Shown: positions 1-6,677, counted from the stretch's first letter. The stretch is DNA of 14,235 nucleotides from an uncultured beta proteobacterium (GCA_903933395.1 CAIZKA010000264.1:1-14235), one strand, 5' to 3'. Translations and numbers: made by a program. The notes: generated by a model from the letters alone, not told the origin.

Positions 1-1
1 A

Positions 2-1012
2 TGGCATGCCCACGAGATGTTCTTCGGCTTCGGCTGGGCCGTGCTCGGCGGCTTCCTGCTGACCTCGACCAAGAACTGGGTGCAGATTCGCGGCTATCAC
101 GGCGCGTCGCTGATCTTCCTGGTCGCGGCCTGGCTCTTCGAACGCGCCGGCATGTGGTCCGGCGCGAGCTGGCCGGCCGTCCTCTTCGAGCTGTCCAACA
201 CGCTGTTTCTGGCCACGATCGTCGCCATGCTGTTGTGGACCCTGGTGCACCATCGCAAGGACGACAGCTACCGCGACAACTATTTCTTTCTGCTGATCCT
301 CCCCGCCTTCCTGATCGCCAAGCAGTCGATGCTAAGTGCCGAGCATTTCCAGCTTGGCATCAGCATGGCCACCGGTCTCTTCCGCGTCGCCTTCCTGGTC
401 ATGCTGGAGCGCACGCTGACCCAGTTCATGAAGGGCATCTTTCAGGTGGACATCCTGCGCCACGCGGTGCTGGACAAGGCCATCAAGCTGCTCGCGCTGC
501 TGCTGGTGGGCACCGGCTTCATGCCGCCGGCGTTGGCGGCCTGGCTGTCGCTCTTGCTGGCATTGCTGCTGGCCGGCAGGTTTTTCTTCTGGAAGCCGCA
601 ACTGGCGCTGCGCCGACTCGACATCGGCATCATGTACCTGGGCTATGCCGCCATCGTGCTGCAGCTGCTGGTCGAGTTTTTCGGCCAGGTCGCAACGCCG
701 GCCTGGGTCGGCGCCTTGTCGACCCATGTCTTCGGGCTGGGCGTGATGGGCCTGATCATTCCGGCGATGCTGATCCGCATCGCCAAGGGCCACACCGGCA
801 GGAAAGTGGTCTTCGAGACTATCGACAAGGCTGTGCTGTGGATCATGATCGCCGCCTTCCTGCTGCGCGTCGTCGCACCGCAGTTTCTGCCGCAAAGCTA
901 TGCGCTATGGCTGGTGCTCGCGGCCTGCGGCTGGCTCGTCGGCTTCGGCATCCTCGCCTGGCGCCTGATTCCCTTCCTGCTGCAGGCCCGGGTGGACGGC
1001 AAAGAGCACTAA
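2..1012 (+). CDS. nnrS: NnrS family heme/copper membrane protein, 5' truncated by window edge
   Basis: The reading frame is open from the left edge (first complete codon at 2) to TAA at 1010-1012, giving 336 visible residues. The first five residues, WHAHE, precede the ATG at 17; W-H-A-H-E-M-x-F-G is a hallmark NnrS motif, so that ATG is internal and the true start lies upstream of the window. The protein is almost entirely hydrophobic helices, as expected for this polytopic inner-membrane family (full members are about 390-400 residues, so roughly 50-60 are missing). A second conserved block, STHVFGLGVMG followed by GHTGRKV, lies about 240-265 residues into the visible part. NnrS proteins are linked to denitrification and protection from nitric-oxide-derived stress and were described as heme- and copper-containing; their exact biochemistry is unsettled. 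The family call is firm. The role in this organism is inferred. Confidence 0.93.
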   Translation, partial: WHAHEMFFGFGWAVLGGFLLTSTKNWVQIRGYHGASLIFLVAAWLFERAGMWSGASWPAVLFELSNTLFLATIVAMLLWTLVHHRKDDSYRDNYFFLLILPAFLIAKQSMLSAEHFQLGISMATGLFRVAFLVMLERTLTQFMKGIFQVDILRHAVLDKAIKLLALLLVGTGFMPPALAAWLSLLLALLLAGRFFFWKPQLALRRLDIGIMYLGYAAIVLQLLVEFFGQVATPAWVGALSTHVFGLGVMGLIIPAMLIRIAKGHTGRKVVFETIDKAVLWIMIAAFLLRVVAPQFLPQSYALWLVLAACGWLVGFGILAWRLIPFLLQARVDGKEH

Positions 1013-1052
1013 CGTTCATGCTGAGGGAAACATCACCCCGCAGCATGAACGT
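1012..1052. terminator. Long perfect inverted repeat right after nnrS, terminator-like
   Basis: ACGTTCATGCTG (1012-1023) is exactly repeated in inverted form at 1041-1052. The stem can continue after one A/G mismatch with GGG (1025-1027) pairing CCC (1037-1039), leaving a 9-base loop. The stem begins at the last base of the nnrS stop codon. Downstream on the plus strand lies GCTTTTC (1057-1063), a poor U tract. Because nnrS and the dioxygenase gene converge here, a bidirectional transcription stop or mRNA 3' stabiliser is the simplest reading; termination itself is inferred. Confidence 0.5.
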
Positions 1053-1233
1053 CAGTGCTTTTCAAACACCCGCCCCCCTTCCCGCTACGCGGCCCACGGC
1101 TGGCTTTGCACAGCCAGCCGGCTGCGGCGGCGCGACGCATGCGTTGCGAATTCCCGCCTCGCCCCCTCGCGGGGGGTTCCTGGTTTGCTCGCTACGCTCG
1201 ATATCCGACTCGATGCCAAACGGGTGTTTCTCG
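1053..1233. repeat. Palindrome-rich non-coding convergent gap, candidate dispersed repeat element
   Basis: No gene is supportable in these 181 bases. They hold several short perfect inverted repeats: GGCTGGCT/AGCCAGCC (1098-1105 and 1112-1119, 6-base loop), the palindrome ACGCATGCGT (1135-1144, extendable to 1132-1147 with one G-T pair), and CCCCC/GGGGG (1162-1166 and 1171-1175, 4-base loop). Such clustered G/C-rich palindromes between convergent genes resemble the dispersed intergenic repeats common in betaproteobacterial genomes. Copies elsewhere cannot be tested from one window, so the repeat status is inference. Confidence 0.4.
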
Positions 1234-1869
1234 TTATCTTCCGCCGTCGATCACGATGTCGAAACGCAGCGTGCCCGGCTCGCCCGCCTGCGCCACGCCG
1301 ACCAGGCGGGCACGCTCCGCCGCATCGACCGACATGAACAGGCCGTCGCGCTGATTCTGGCGGCCGGCCTCGCCGGGCAAATACATCTGCGTCACCAGCA
1401 GTTCCCGCGCGCCGCGGCTGAGACGGAAATGCACGTGCGGCGTGCGCCCCGGATAGGCGACCGGCATCACCGTGCGGAAGCGGTAGTCACCCTCGCTGCC
1501 GGTGGCGGCGCGGCCGTAGCCGCGGAAATCCGGATCGAGCGGCAAGGGGCTGTCATCGTGCGGGTGGTGGTAGCGGCCGTGGGCGTTGGTCTGCCAGATC
1601 TCGACCAGCACCCCGGCCCGGGCGCGGCCGGTGGTGTCCCGCACGCGCCCGACGATAGTCAGCGGCGCCCCCAGCGCGCGAACACGCCCATCCACCGTGG
1701 CCAGGTCGTTGCCGGCAGCGGGATCGGGCTGCAGGGGATAGAAGGGACCGAGCATCTGGCCTGGCGTCGGCAGCGTCGCGGCGATGCCGCACAGCGACCA
1801 CGGCAGGACCGCAAGCAGCGGCAGCGAAAGGACAAAGCGGCGGCGGCCCTCCGCCGGCTCCACGCTCAC
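1234..1869 (-). CDS. Exported intradiol ring-cleavage dioxygenase-like protein
   Basis: The 211-residue protein belongs to the protocatechuate 3,4-dioxygenase/catechol 1,2-dioxygenase superfamily, whose enzymes open catechol rings between the two hydroxyls using Fe(III). The four expected iron ligands are visible: Tyr100 (in NAHGRYHH), Tyr139 (in MPVAYPGRTP) and His145/His147 (in PHVHF). The core beta-sandwich begins with TPGQMLGPFYP (35-45). The N-terminus carries arginines 9-11, then Phe-Val-Leu and a hydrophobic stretch to about residue 32, which reads as a Tat-type signal; unlike the cytoplasmic aromatic-pathway enzymes, it is probably exported. The start is a GTG at 1869-1867 overlapping the TGA of the upstream ATPase gene by 4 bases (GTGA), so translation is coupled. 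No strong Shine-Dalgarno precedes it, which fits coupling. The substrate is unknown; related extracytoplasmic members are poorly characterised. Fold and ligand assignment are strong, activity is inferred. Confidence 0.88.
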   Translation of the reverse strand: MSVEPAEGRRRFVLSLPLLAVLPWSLCGIAATLPTPGQMLGPFYPLQPDPAAGNDLATVDGRVRALGAPLTIVGRVRDTTGRARAGVLVEIWQTNAHGRYHHPHDDSPLPLDPDFRGYGRAATGSEGDYRFRTVMPVAYPGRTPHVHFRLSRGARELLVTQMYLPGEAGRQNQRDGLFMSVDAAERARLVGVAQAGEPGTLRFDIVIDGGR

Positions 1870-2675
1870 GAAGGGAGTTCGAGGTCGCTGGTAAAGGGCT
1901 TGTGGGGATAGTGAAAGGCCACCGGCCCGTCCGGTTCGGCATGGATGAACTGGTGCACCGAGGGATCGGGCGAATTCAGCAGTTCGTCGGGCGTGCCGGA
2001 AGCCACGACCACGCCACCGTGGATGAAGTAGGCATAGTCCACCACCTTCAGGGTTTCCGAGACGTCGTAGGTGACGACGATCGACGTGCCGCCCAGCGCA
2101 TCGTTGAGGCGGCGGATCAGTTCGGCAATGAGATTCAGCGAAATCGGATCGAGGCCGGCGAAGGGTTCGTCGTACATGACCAGCATCGGATCCAGGGCAA
2201 TGGCCCGCGCCAGCGCCACGCGGCGCGCCATGCCGCCCGAAAGTTCGTTGGGCATCAGGGTCCGCGAGCCGCGCAGGCCCACCGCATGCAGCTTCATCAG
2301 CACCAGGTCGTGGATCAGGTCGTCGTGCAGGTCGGTCAACTCGCGCATGGGGAAGGCGATGTTTTCATACACGGAGATGTCGCTGAACAGGCCGCCGGCC
2401 TGGAACATCATGCCCATGCTGCGGCGCATTTCGTAGAGCCCCTTGTTGTCGAGCTCATGGACGACGCGGCCATTGACGCGGACCAGCCCGCTGTCGGGAC
2501 GCCGCTGGCCGCCGATGAGCTTGAGGATGGTGCTCTTGCCGGCGCCGCTGACGCCGAGGATGCCGACCACCTTGCCGCGCGGTACGGCAAGGTTGATGCC
2601 CTTGAGGACCTGGTTGCTGCCGTAGGCAAAGCGCAGGTTTTCGATTTCTATCAGGTTCTTCGATTCGTCATTCAC
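1866..2675 (-). CDS. mlaF: MlaF-type ABC transporter ATPase (phospholipid/MCE transport)
   Basis: This 269-residue ATPase is very like betaproteobacterial MlaF, the cytoplasmic motor of the MlaFEDB complex that moves phospholipids between inner membrane and periplasm. Motifs in order: Walker A GVSGAGKST (41-49), Q-loop Gln92 in MMFQAGGLF, signature LSGGMARR (145-152), Walker B LVMYDEP (165-171) with Asp169/Glu170, and D-loop AGLD (173-176). The H-loop is odd: VVTYDV (201-206) has Tyr203 where the switch His normally sits. The C-terminal tail (about 240-269) is longer than the minimal domain, as in MlaF. The usual partner genes mlaE/mlaD are not adjacent: the downstream gene is the dioxygenase-like protein, and the nearest permease and MCE genes are in the operon at 5832-10766. 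The ATG at 2675 is chosen because the conserved NLIEIENLRFAYGS core begins seven codons in. A Shine-Dalgarno-like AAGGAAG lies rather far upstream. No clear promoter was found in 2676-2844. Confidence 0.92.
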   Translation of the reverse strand: MNDESKNLIEIENLRFAYGSNQVLKGINLAVPRGKVVGILGVSGAGKSTILKLIGGQRRPDSGLVRVNGRVVHELDNKGLYEMRRSMGMMFQAGGLFSDISVYENIAFPMRELTDLHDDLIHDLVLMKLHAVGLRGSRTLMPNELSGGMARRVALARAIALDPMLVMYDEPFAGLDPISLNLIAELIRRLNDALGGTSIVVTYDVSETLKVVDYAYFIHGGVVVASGTPDELLNSPDPSVHQFIHAEPDGPVAFHYPHKPFTSDLELPS

Positions 2676-2806
2676 GGTGTCGCTTCCTTGCTTGCCGATC
2701 CCGGTCGGCCGCCAACCCTAATGGTGCCACACAACGCCGGAATCGATGGCATGAACCACACAGCAGACTCCGGGTTCCCGGCTGAGCCAGCCGGCATCGG
2801 CTGTTC

Positions 2807-2835
2807 TTGTTCCGCTGGCGTTACTGGCATAACAT
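2807..2835 (+). promoter_or_regulatory. Weak sigma70-like promoter candidate for the SUMF1-domain gene
   Basis: TTGTTC (2807-2812) and TAACAT (2830-2835) are separated by 17 bases, matching the -35 and -10 consensus at 3/6 and 4/6. The -10 ends only nine bases before the ATG at 2845, which would give an almost leaderless mRNA. The spacing is good but the hexamers are weak. The 169-base gap is the divergent upstream region of both mlaF and this gene, so some promoter must lie in or near it. Confidence 0.25.
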
Positions 2836-2844
2836 TCGGCGGCC

Positions 2845-4491
2845 ATGTTCTTTCGTTCAGTGTTTCCCGGGCCCGCATGCTTGTTGCAAGCGATTGTCAT
2901 CGCTGGCGCAGGCCTTGCCCTTACTTGTTCACAGGCGGTCCGGGCGCAGCCTGCCTCTGCGGCGACCATGGAAAAGACGCCGGCCGGAGAACTGGCGGCG
3001 CAGATCGACGATGCCCTGTGGAGCGCCATCAAGGACAGCGACCGCGCCAGGGTATTCGCGGAGTACCTCAAGCAGTTCCCCGCCGGGCGCAATTCCGCGC
3101 AGGCTGCAAGCCGGCTCGCCGGTTTGCGGACTTCCGGCAGGTCTGATGCAACGCCGGGCAACGCGCCCGGGCCCGGGTCGGGCAACGACCCCGAAACGGC
3201 GCTGTGGAAAGTGGCTTTGGAAAGCGACAACCCGGAAGCCTACGAGGTATTCCTCAAGTACTACCCGAAAAGCAGATACGGCCCGGTCGCCAGAAGCCGG
3301 CTGAAAAAAGCGCGAGAGGACGTCAGGTGGCAGGCGGAGTCGGTGGAAGACGGCGTATGGCAGGCGGCCGAGAAAGCCCAGACCCCTGACGGCTACGCTG
3401 CCTATCTCGCCAGTTATCCGCAGGGGAGATATGCGGCGGCGGCCCAGGCTCAGGCCGGGAGGCTAAAGGCCGGTGCCGCGGTGGCGGAGGAAAACCGGCT
3501 CTGGCAGGCTGCCGAAAAAGGCGGCATTCCGCAGCTCGACGCCTATCTGGCCAATTACCCGAAAGGCCGCAATGCAGCGGCCGCCAACTCCCGGCGCGAC
3601 CAGCTCAAGTCACATGAAGCCGACATGATTCCGGGCAGGGTCGTCAAGGACTGCCCCGACTGTCCCGCAATGGTGGTGATACCGGAAGGCAGCTTCCAGA
3701 TGGGCGAGCGCGATGGGCAGCCGGGTCATGCGGTGCGCATCGAACGTCCTTTCGCCATGGCGAAGACCGAAGTGACACAGGGCCAGTGGCGCGCCGTCAT
3801 GGGTGCCAATCCGAGCAAGCATGCCGCTTGTGACGACTGTCCAGTGGAGGCGATCAACTGGAATGATGCGCAGGCATATGTCGAGAAGCTGAGCAGCATG
3901 ACGGGGAAGATCTATCGCCTGCCGAGCGAAGCCGAATGGGAATATGCCTGCCGCGCGGGCGGGCGCCAGGAATATTGCGGCAGCGACGATGCCGGCAGCG
4001 CGGCCTGGCACGGTGCCTTGGTGGGCGGGGGAAACAGCGGCGGGGAAACTCACCCCGTTGCCCAGAAACGGGCCAATGCCTTCGGCATGCATGACATGAG
4101 CGGAAACGTGGCGGAATGGGTGGAGGATTGTTACCACGACAACTTCAACGGCGCGCCGGTTGACGGCAGCGCCTGGACGATTCCCCAGACCGTTGGCCCG
4201 GATATCCCGGTCAAGAGCGTTAGCGCGACAGGCAAGGGAAACCAAACCGGCGCGACGGGCAATCCGAAGAAGGACGCCAAGGCGAAAGATGCTGCCGCCA
4301 GAGCCGCCGCCGCGCAAGGCATTCCGAGGGTGAAAGATGAATGCAAGGCCCGTGTCCTGCGGGGAGGTTCGTGGCTCAGTTCGCCACAGCACACGCGTGC
4401 AACCCATCGCGCGTCGGCCATCCCCGACGCCAGCAGTTCCTTGTACGGCTTTCGTCCGGTCTGGAGCCTGCGCCTGGTGACACGAGATTGA
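2845..4491 (+). CDS. Secreted repeat protein with SUMF1/FGE-sulfatase (formylglycine-generating-enzyme-like) domain
   Basis: 548 residues. The N-terminus has a hydrophobic Sec-type signal (about 11-34, cleavage probably after AVRA). Four divergent repeats follow at about 56-92, 119-155, 168-207 and 217-254, each built as L/V-W-x-A, then a Tyr-Leu or Phe-Leu pair, then F/Y-P-x-G/S-R and Ala-rich sequence; this helical unit looks TPR/Sel1-like. The SUMF1/EgtB/PvdO-type domain spans about 273-545: CPDCPAMVVIPEGSFQMG start, KTEVTQGQW, YRLPSEAEWEYACR, GMHDMSGNVAEWVED and LRGGSW near the end. The C-terminal block has no cysteine after LRGGSW, so the copper-binding Cys pair of true formylglycine-generating enzymes is absent; it is more likely a binding or unknown-function member. 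An unusual Lys/Ala/Gly-rich stretch of about 54 residues (446-499) interrupts the domain. The ATG at 2845 is chosen because it gives the signal peptide; its Shine-Dalgarno site is poor. The gene is monocistronic, divergent from mlaF. Confidence 0.88.
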   Translation: MFFRSVFPGPACLLQAIVIAGAGLALTCSQAVRAQPASAATMEKTPAGELAAQIDDALWSAIKDSDRARVFAEYLKQFPAGRNSAQAASRLAGLRTSGRSDATPGNAPGPGSGNDPETALWKVALESDNPEAYEVFLKYYPKSRYGPVARSRLKKAREDVRWQAESVEDGVWQAAEKAQTPDGYAAYLASYPQGRYAAAAQAQAGRLKAGAAVAEENRLWQAAEKGGIPQLDAYLANYPKGRNAAAANSRRDQLKSHEADMIPGRVVKDCPDCPAMVVIPEGSFQMGERDGQPGHAVRIERPFAMAKTEVTQGQWRAVMGANPSKHAACDDCPVEAINWNDAQAYVEKLSSMTGKIYRLPSEAEWEYACRAGGRQEYCGSDDAGSAAWHGALVGGGNSGGETHPVAQKRANAFGMHDMSGNVAEWVEDCYHDNFNGAPVDGSAWTIPQTVGPDIPVKSVSATGKGNQTGATGNPKKDAKAKDAAARAAAAQGIPRVKDECKARVLRGGSWLSSPQHTRATHRASAIPDASSSLYGFRPVWSLRLVTRD

Positions 4492-4495
4492 GCCT

Positions 4496-4519
4496 GCGGC
4501 GATTTCGCCGCAACTTTTG
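4496..4519 (+). terminator. Rho-independent-type terminator after the SUMF1-domain gene
   Basis: Four bases after the TGA stop, GCGGCGA (4496-4502) pairs with TCGCCGC (4505-4511); at least six G/C-rich pairs with a four-base loop form easily. AACTTTT follows directly (4512-4518). It lies in the 36-base gap between two convergent genes and could act for the plus-strand transcript; the T-run is short. Confidence 0.6.
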
Positions 4520-4527
4520 CGGCCGTT

Positions 4528-5016
4528 TCAGGAAACGATATACGCTCCCGCGCCGGTAGACAGCAGCTTGCCATCGGCGCCGAGGAACTCCATGCGGGTG
4601 GTGGCGACGCGCGAGCCCAGGCGCAGCACTTCGGCGCGCAGTTCGAAATGCTCGCCGATGCCGGGACGCAGGTAGTCGATGCGCAGGTCGATGGTGCCCA
4701 GCTTGCCGAAGCGGGCCAGCCGCTCCCGGGGCGCTTCGTCCATGTGACGCGCGCCGATGGCGGCCATCACCGCCAGGCCGCCCATCGCGTCGAGGCTCGC
4801 ACTGATGACGCCGCCGTGGATCCGGTTGTGGCTGTAGTGGCCGATCAGCTCGCGCCGCATTTCGATGCGCCCGCAGGCGTGGTCAGTGGCGATGGAAGTG
4901 ATCTTCAGGCCGAGGACCTGGTTGAAGATGATCATTTCCTCGAAGATTTTCTTCAGGCCGTCGACATACTCCGGCTCGAACCCGATCGCGGTGCCTGCGG
5001 CGGCGTGCTTTTTCAT
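4528..5016 (-). CDS. PaaI-type hotdog-fold acyl-CoA thioesterase
   Basis: 162 residues with the hotdog thioesterase pattern of the PaaI/YigI group, which hydrolyse acyl- or aryl-CoA thioesters in the cytoplasm. The diagnostic segment is HNRIHGGVISASLDAMGG (63-80): HGG at 67-69 on the central helix and Asp76 as candidate catalytic acid. The beta-strand segment GTIDLRIDYLRPG (107-119) and the closing STGAGAYIV complete the fold. It starts at an ATG (5016) 23 bases after the stop of the preceding thioesterase gene, so the two are probably co-transcribed; the upstream Shine-Dalgarno is weak. It converges with the SUMF1-domain gene. The substrate cannot be read from the sequence; paired thioesterases fit fatty-acid or aromatic acyl-CoA turnover. 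Confidence 0.87.
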   Translation of the reverse strand: MKKHAAAGTAIGFEPEYVDGLKKIFEEMIIFNQVLGLKITSIATDHACGRIEMRRELIGHYSHNRIHGGVISASLDAMGGLAVMAAIGARHMDEAPRERLARFGKLGTIDLRIDYLRPGIGEHFELRAEVLRLGSRVATTRMEFLGADGKLLSTGAGAYIVS

Positions 5017-5039
5017 GGCGGATTATGGCCGGCGGCCGG

Positions 5040-5459
5040 TCAGGTGTTTGCGGGCAGGAGAAGTTCGCCGGCGCGGGTGGCGACGTCGGCCGGAAAGGCT
5101 TGCGACTTGCGGGTGGCCGGGTTGAGGCAGACCACCGTGAAGTCGCAGATCGAGCAGACCTCTCCGGTTTCGGTATTGAACAGCTCGTGGCGGAAGCGCA
5201 GTACCTTCTCGCGCATTTCGAGCACGCCGGTGCGCACCGCCACCGTATCGCCGGGATAGAGTTCCCTGCGGTAGCTGATGTCCTGCTGCACGGCCGCCAG
5301 ATGCAGCGCGCCGCTGCGCAGCAGGGAAGGGGTCATGCCCAGCATGGCATAGAACTGCCAGCAGGCTTCCTCGAGGAATTCCATGTAGGCGCGCACGTTG
5401 ATGTGCCCCATGTGGTCGCGCTGCCACTCGTGCACCGTGCCACGTGCCGTTTCTATCAT
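5040..5459 (-). CDS. 4HBT/FadM-like hotdog acyl-CoA thioesterase
   Basis: 139 residues, the usual size for single-domain 4-hydroxybenzoyl-CoA-thioesterase-family proteins. The N-terminal motif DHMGHINVRAYMEFLEEA (15-32) matches the family's D-x-x-G-H-x-N-x-x-x-Y pattern, with Asp15 and His19 the likely active-site residues. Strands follow: LAAVQQDISYRRELYPGD (54-71) and the pairing region VLRFRHELFN (86-95). The ATG at 5459 has AAGGA seven bases upstream, which supports this start. It sits 86 bases downstream of the small HTH gene and 23 bases upstream of a second, unrelated-subfamily hotdog thioesterase. A cytoplasmic acyl-CoA hydrolase is a safe description; the substrate is unknown. Confidence 0.88.
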   Translation of the reverse strand: MIETARGTVHEWQRDHMGHINVRAYMEFLEEACWQFYAMLGMTPSLLRSGALHLAAVQQDISYRRELYPGDTVAVRTGVLEMREKVLRFRHELFNTETGEVCSICDFTVVCLNPATRKSQAFPADVATRAGELLLPANT

Positions 5460-5490
5460 CGTTCAGTCCTTGTTCCCGCTGCGACAGGGA

Positions 5491-5533
5491 GCGACCGGCG
5501 CCTTCCCCGGTCGCAAATCCGCGGGCATCCCGC
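5491..5533 (-). terminator. Two adjacent hairpins between the HTH gene and the thioesterase genes
   Basis: Reading the minus strand from the HTH stop, GCGGG/CCCGC (5529-5533 with 5521-5525, 3-base loop) comes first, then a perfect 8-bp stem GCGACCGG/CCGGTCGC (5507-5514 with 5491-5498, 8-base loop). No T-run follows, so this may be a partial attenuator, an mRNA-processing site or a Rho-assisted stop rather than a strong intrinsic terminator. Confidence 0.4.
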
Positions 5534-5545
5534 CGGGGCCTGCGC

Positions 5546-5764
5546 TTACTTCAGGGCTTCTGCCAGATCCTTGTCGGTCACCTTCCCCGAGCGATGCAGC
5601 TGCAGCAGGATGGCCAATGACTTCGGAATGTTGCGACCGGACTCGTAGCGGGAGCCACCCGACTGGGTGACGCCGAAGCGCGTCCAGAATTCGGTCTGGT
5701 TGAGGTTCTGCTTCTTGCGCACATCGGCGATGTCGGAAAAATCGAGTTTCTTTTTGCGTGCCAT
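5546..5764 (-). CDS. Small Xre-type helix-turn-helix protein
   Basis: 72 residues beginning MARKKKLDFS. A Cro/C1-type helix-turn-helix occupies about 21-47: LNQTEFWTRFGVTQSGGSRYE then SGRNIP, with the recognition helix around TQSGGSRYE. This compact type with a basic N-terminus is common as a single-domain protein in Betaproteobacteria. An in-frame ATG exists ten codons upstream (5794), but the ATG at 5764 has a textbook AAGGAG seven bases before it and gives the typical MARK start, so it is preferred. Immediately upstream lies a promoter whose -35 is overlapped by an inverted repeat, consistent with autoregulation. Its targets are unknown; the thioesterase genes downstream or the MCE operon upstream are the obvious candidates by position. 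Confidence 0.85.
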   Translation of the reverse strand: MARKKKLDFSDIADVRKKQNLNQTEFWTRFGVTQSGGSRYESGRNIPKSLAILLQLHRSGKVTDKDLAEALK

Positions 5765-5785
5765 GGGCAACTCCTTTACCGGTGA

Positions 5786-5813
5786 GTGATACATGCTTCA
5801 AGAATACTGCCAA
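5786..5813 (-). promoter_or_regulatory. Sigma70-like promoter of the HTH gene
   Basis: On the minus strand, TTGGCA (5813-5808) and TATCAC (5791-5786) are 16 bases apart, matching the -35 and -10 consensus at about 5/6 and 4/6. Transcription would start near 5779, some 15 bases before the ATG and just upstream of the AAGGAG. Confidence 0.5.
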
Positions 5814-5824
5814 GAGTACAGTAT
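5804..5824. promoter_or_regulatory. Inverted repeat over the -35 box, candidate operator
   Basis: ATACTG (5804-5809) and CAGTAT (5819-5824) form a perfect 6-bp inverted repeat with a 9-base spacer, a centre-to-centre distance of 15 bases. It covers the -35 hexamer of the HTH gene promoter and lies eight bases from the end of the lipoprotein gene. Geometry fits a dimeric repressor site; binding by the adjacent Xre protein is inference. Confidence 0.4.
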
Positions 5825-5831
5825 GTCGCGC

Positions 5832-6677
5832 CTATCTGGAAGTTGACCCGGCCGTGCCGAGTCCGGCCAGCGCCTGGGTTGCGATTCCGGCAATGCCGCT
5901 AAGATGGGCCGCGTTGGCCACTTCCAGCGCCCGCTGGTAGGCTGCCGCCGTGTCGCCGGCGCCGACTTTCCTGCGGATGTCGCCGATCAGCAGCCAGTCG
6001 CCGGCGATCTTTTCCGGCAGCGCCAGTCGACGATCGATGTCGAGCGCCGTCTCGGCCGCGGGCAGGGCGCCGGCAGCGTCCCCGGCGGCGAACCGCGCCG
6101 CCGCGATCATTCGCCAGGCATTGCCGGTCTCGACTGCTTCGCCGGTGTCGCGCAGCAGTTTCAGCGCGGCTTCGGCATGGGCCAGGGCGTCCTGCGGGCG
6201 TTTGCCGGCAAGCGCCGCGCGCGCCTGCAGCAGATTGAGGCTCGCCGCCTGCGGGCAGGCGGCGCCGCAGCGACCCGTCGCCGCGGCAAGGATTTGCTGC
6301 GCGTCGGCGTCGCGCCCCAAGGCCAGTTGTGCCTGGGCCTTGAGCAGCAGCGTGTCAAGCGCGGGGCCGGGTTCTGCATCAGGGGGTGCGGCATTCAGCA
6401 GATCCAGCGCCGCTTCGTCGCGGCCCTGGGCGAGGCGGGTGCGCGCCAGATGCAGGCGGTTGCGCGTGCGCCCCGGCGCATCGTCGATGCTGGCATAGAG
6501 CCGCATGGCTTCGTCGAAGCGACGCTCCGCCATGCCGAAGTCGCCGCGGGCGTAGCGCTTCGCGCCGTCGTTCTCGGCCTCCAGCGCGGCGTGCAGACGC
6601 GGCGGACCGGCGGGCTTGGGCGCTCCCGCACAGCCGGCGAGGATCAACGCCGCCAGAAAAATCGACTTAGCGCGCAC
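5832..6677 (-). CDS. TPR-repeat outer-membrane lipoprotein, last gene of the MCE operon
   Basis: 281 residues. The start is a GTG at 6677-6675 that overlaps the end of the MCE gene by 11 bases and is preceded by GGGGAGG six bases away, an excellent ribosome site. The upstream open frame (to 6866) reads as low-complexity Arg/Pro sequence and is rejected. Residues 1-16 are a lipoprotein signal with lipobox LAGC (Cys16); Ala follows the Cys, so Lol sorting would send it to the outer membrane. The mature part is Ala-rich helical pairs in TPR register, at about 30-64, 72-97, 107-135, 145-175, 186-215 and 226-257. It takes the place where Mla or Pqi operons carry MlaC or a PqiC-type lipoprotein but resembles neither. 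A docking or assembly role at the outer membrane end of the MCE channel is inferred from position. The TAG stop lies at 5834-5832. Confidence 0.85.
   Translation of the reverse strand: MRAKSIFLAALILAGCAGAPKPAGPPRLHAALEAENDGAKRYARGDFGMAERRFDEAMRLYASIDDAPGRTRNRLHLARTRLAQGRDEAALDLLNAAPPDAEPGPALDTLLLKAQAQLALGRDADAQQILAAATGRCGAACPQAASLNLLQARAALAGKRPQDALAHAEAALKLLRDTGEAVETGNAWRMIAAARFAAGDAAGALPAAETALDIDRRLALPEKIAGDWLLIGDIRRKVGAGDTAAAYQRALEVANAAHLSGIAGIATQALAGLGTAGSTSR

Noticed and set aside
1..1911. A 636-codon open frame on the plus strand across nnrS and the dioxygenase gene
   Set aside because: It is a shifted frame over nnrS and antisense over the dioxygenase; its translation is Arg/Pro/Ala low complexity.
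1902..3146. A 414-codon open frame opposite mlaF
   Set aside because: Antisense shadow rich in His, Asp and Gln, with no family resemblance and ending inside the SUMF1-domain gene in another frame.
3610..4574. Minus-strand open frames opposite the SUMF1 domain
   Set aside because: They lie opposite strongly conserved family motifs on the plus strand and show no domain of their own.
5765..5794. Longer start for the HTH protein at 5794
   Set aside because: The ATG would lie within the predicted promoter region upstream of the transcription start, and the AAGGAG site serves the ATG at 5764.
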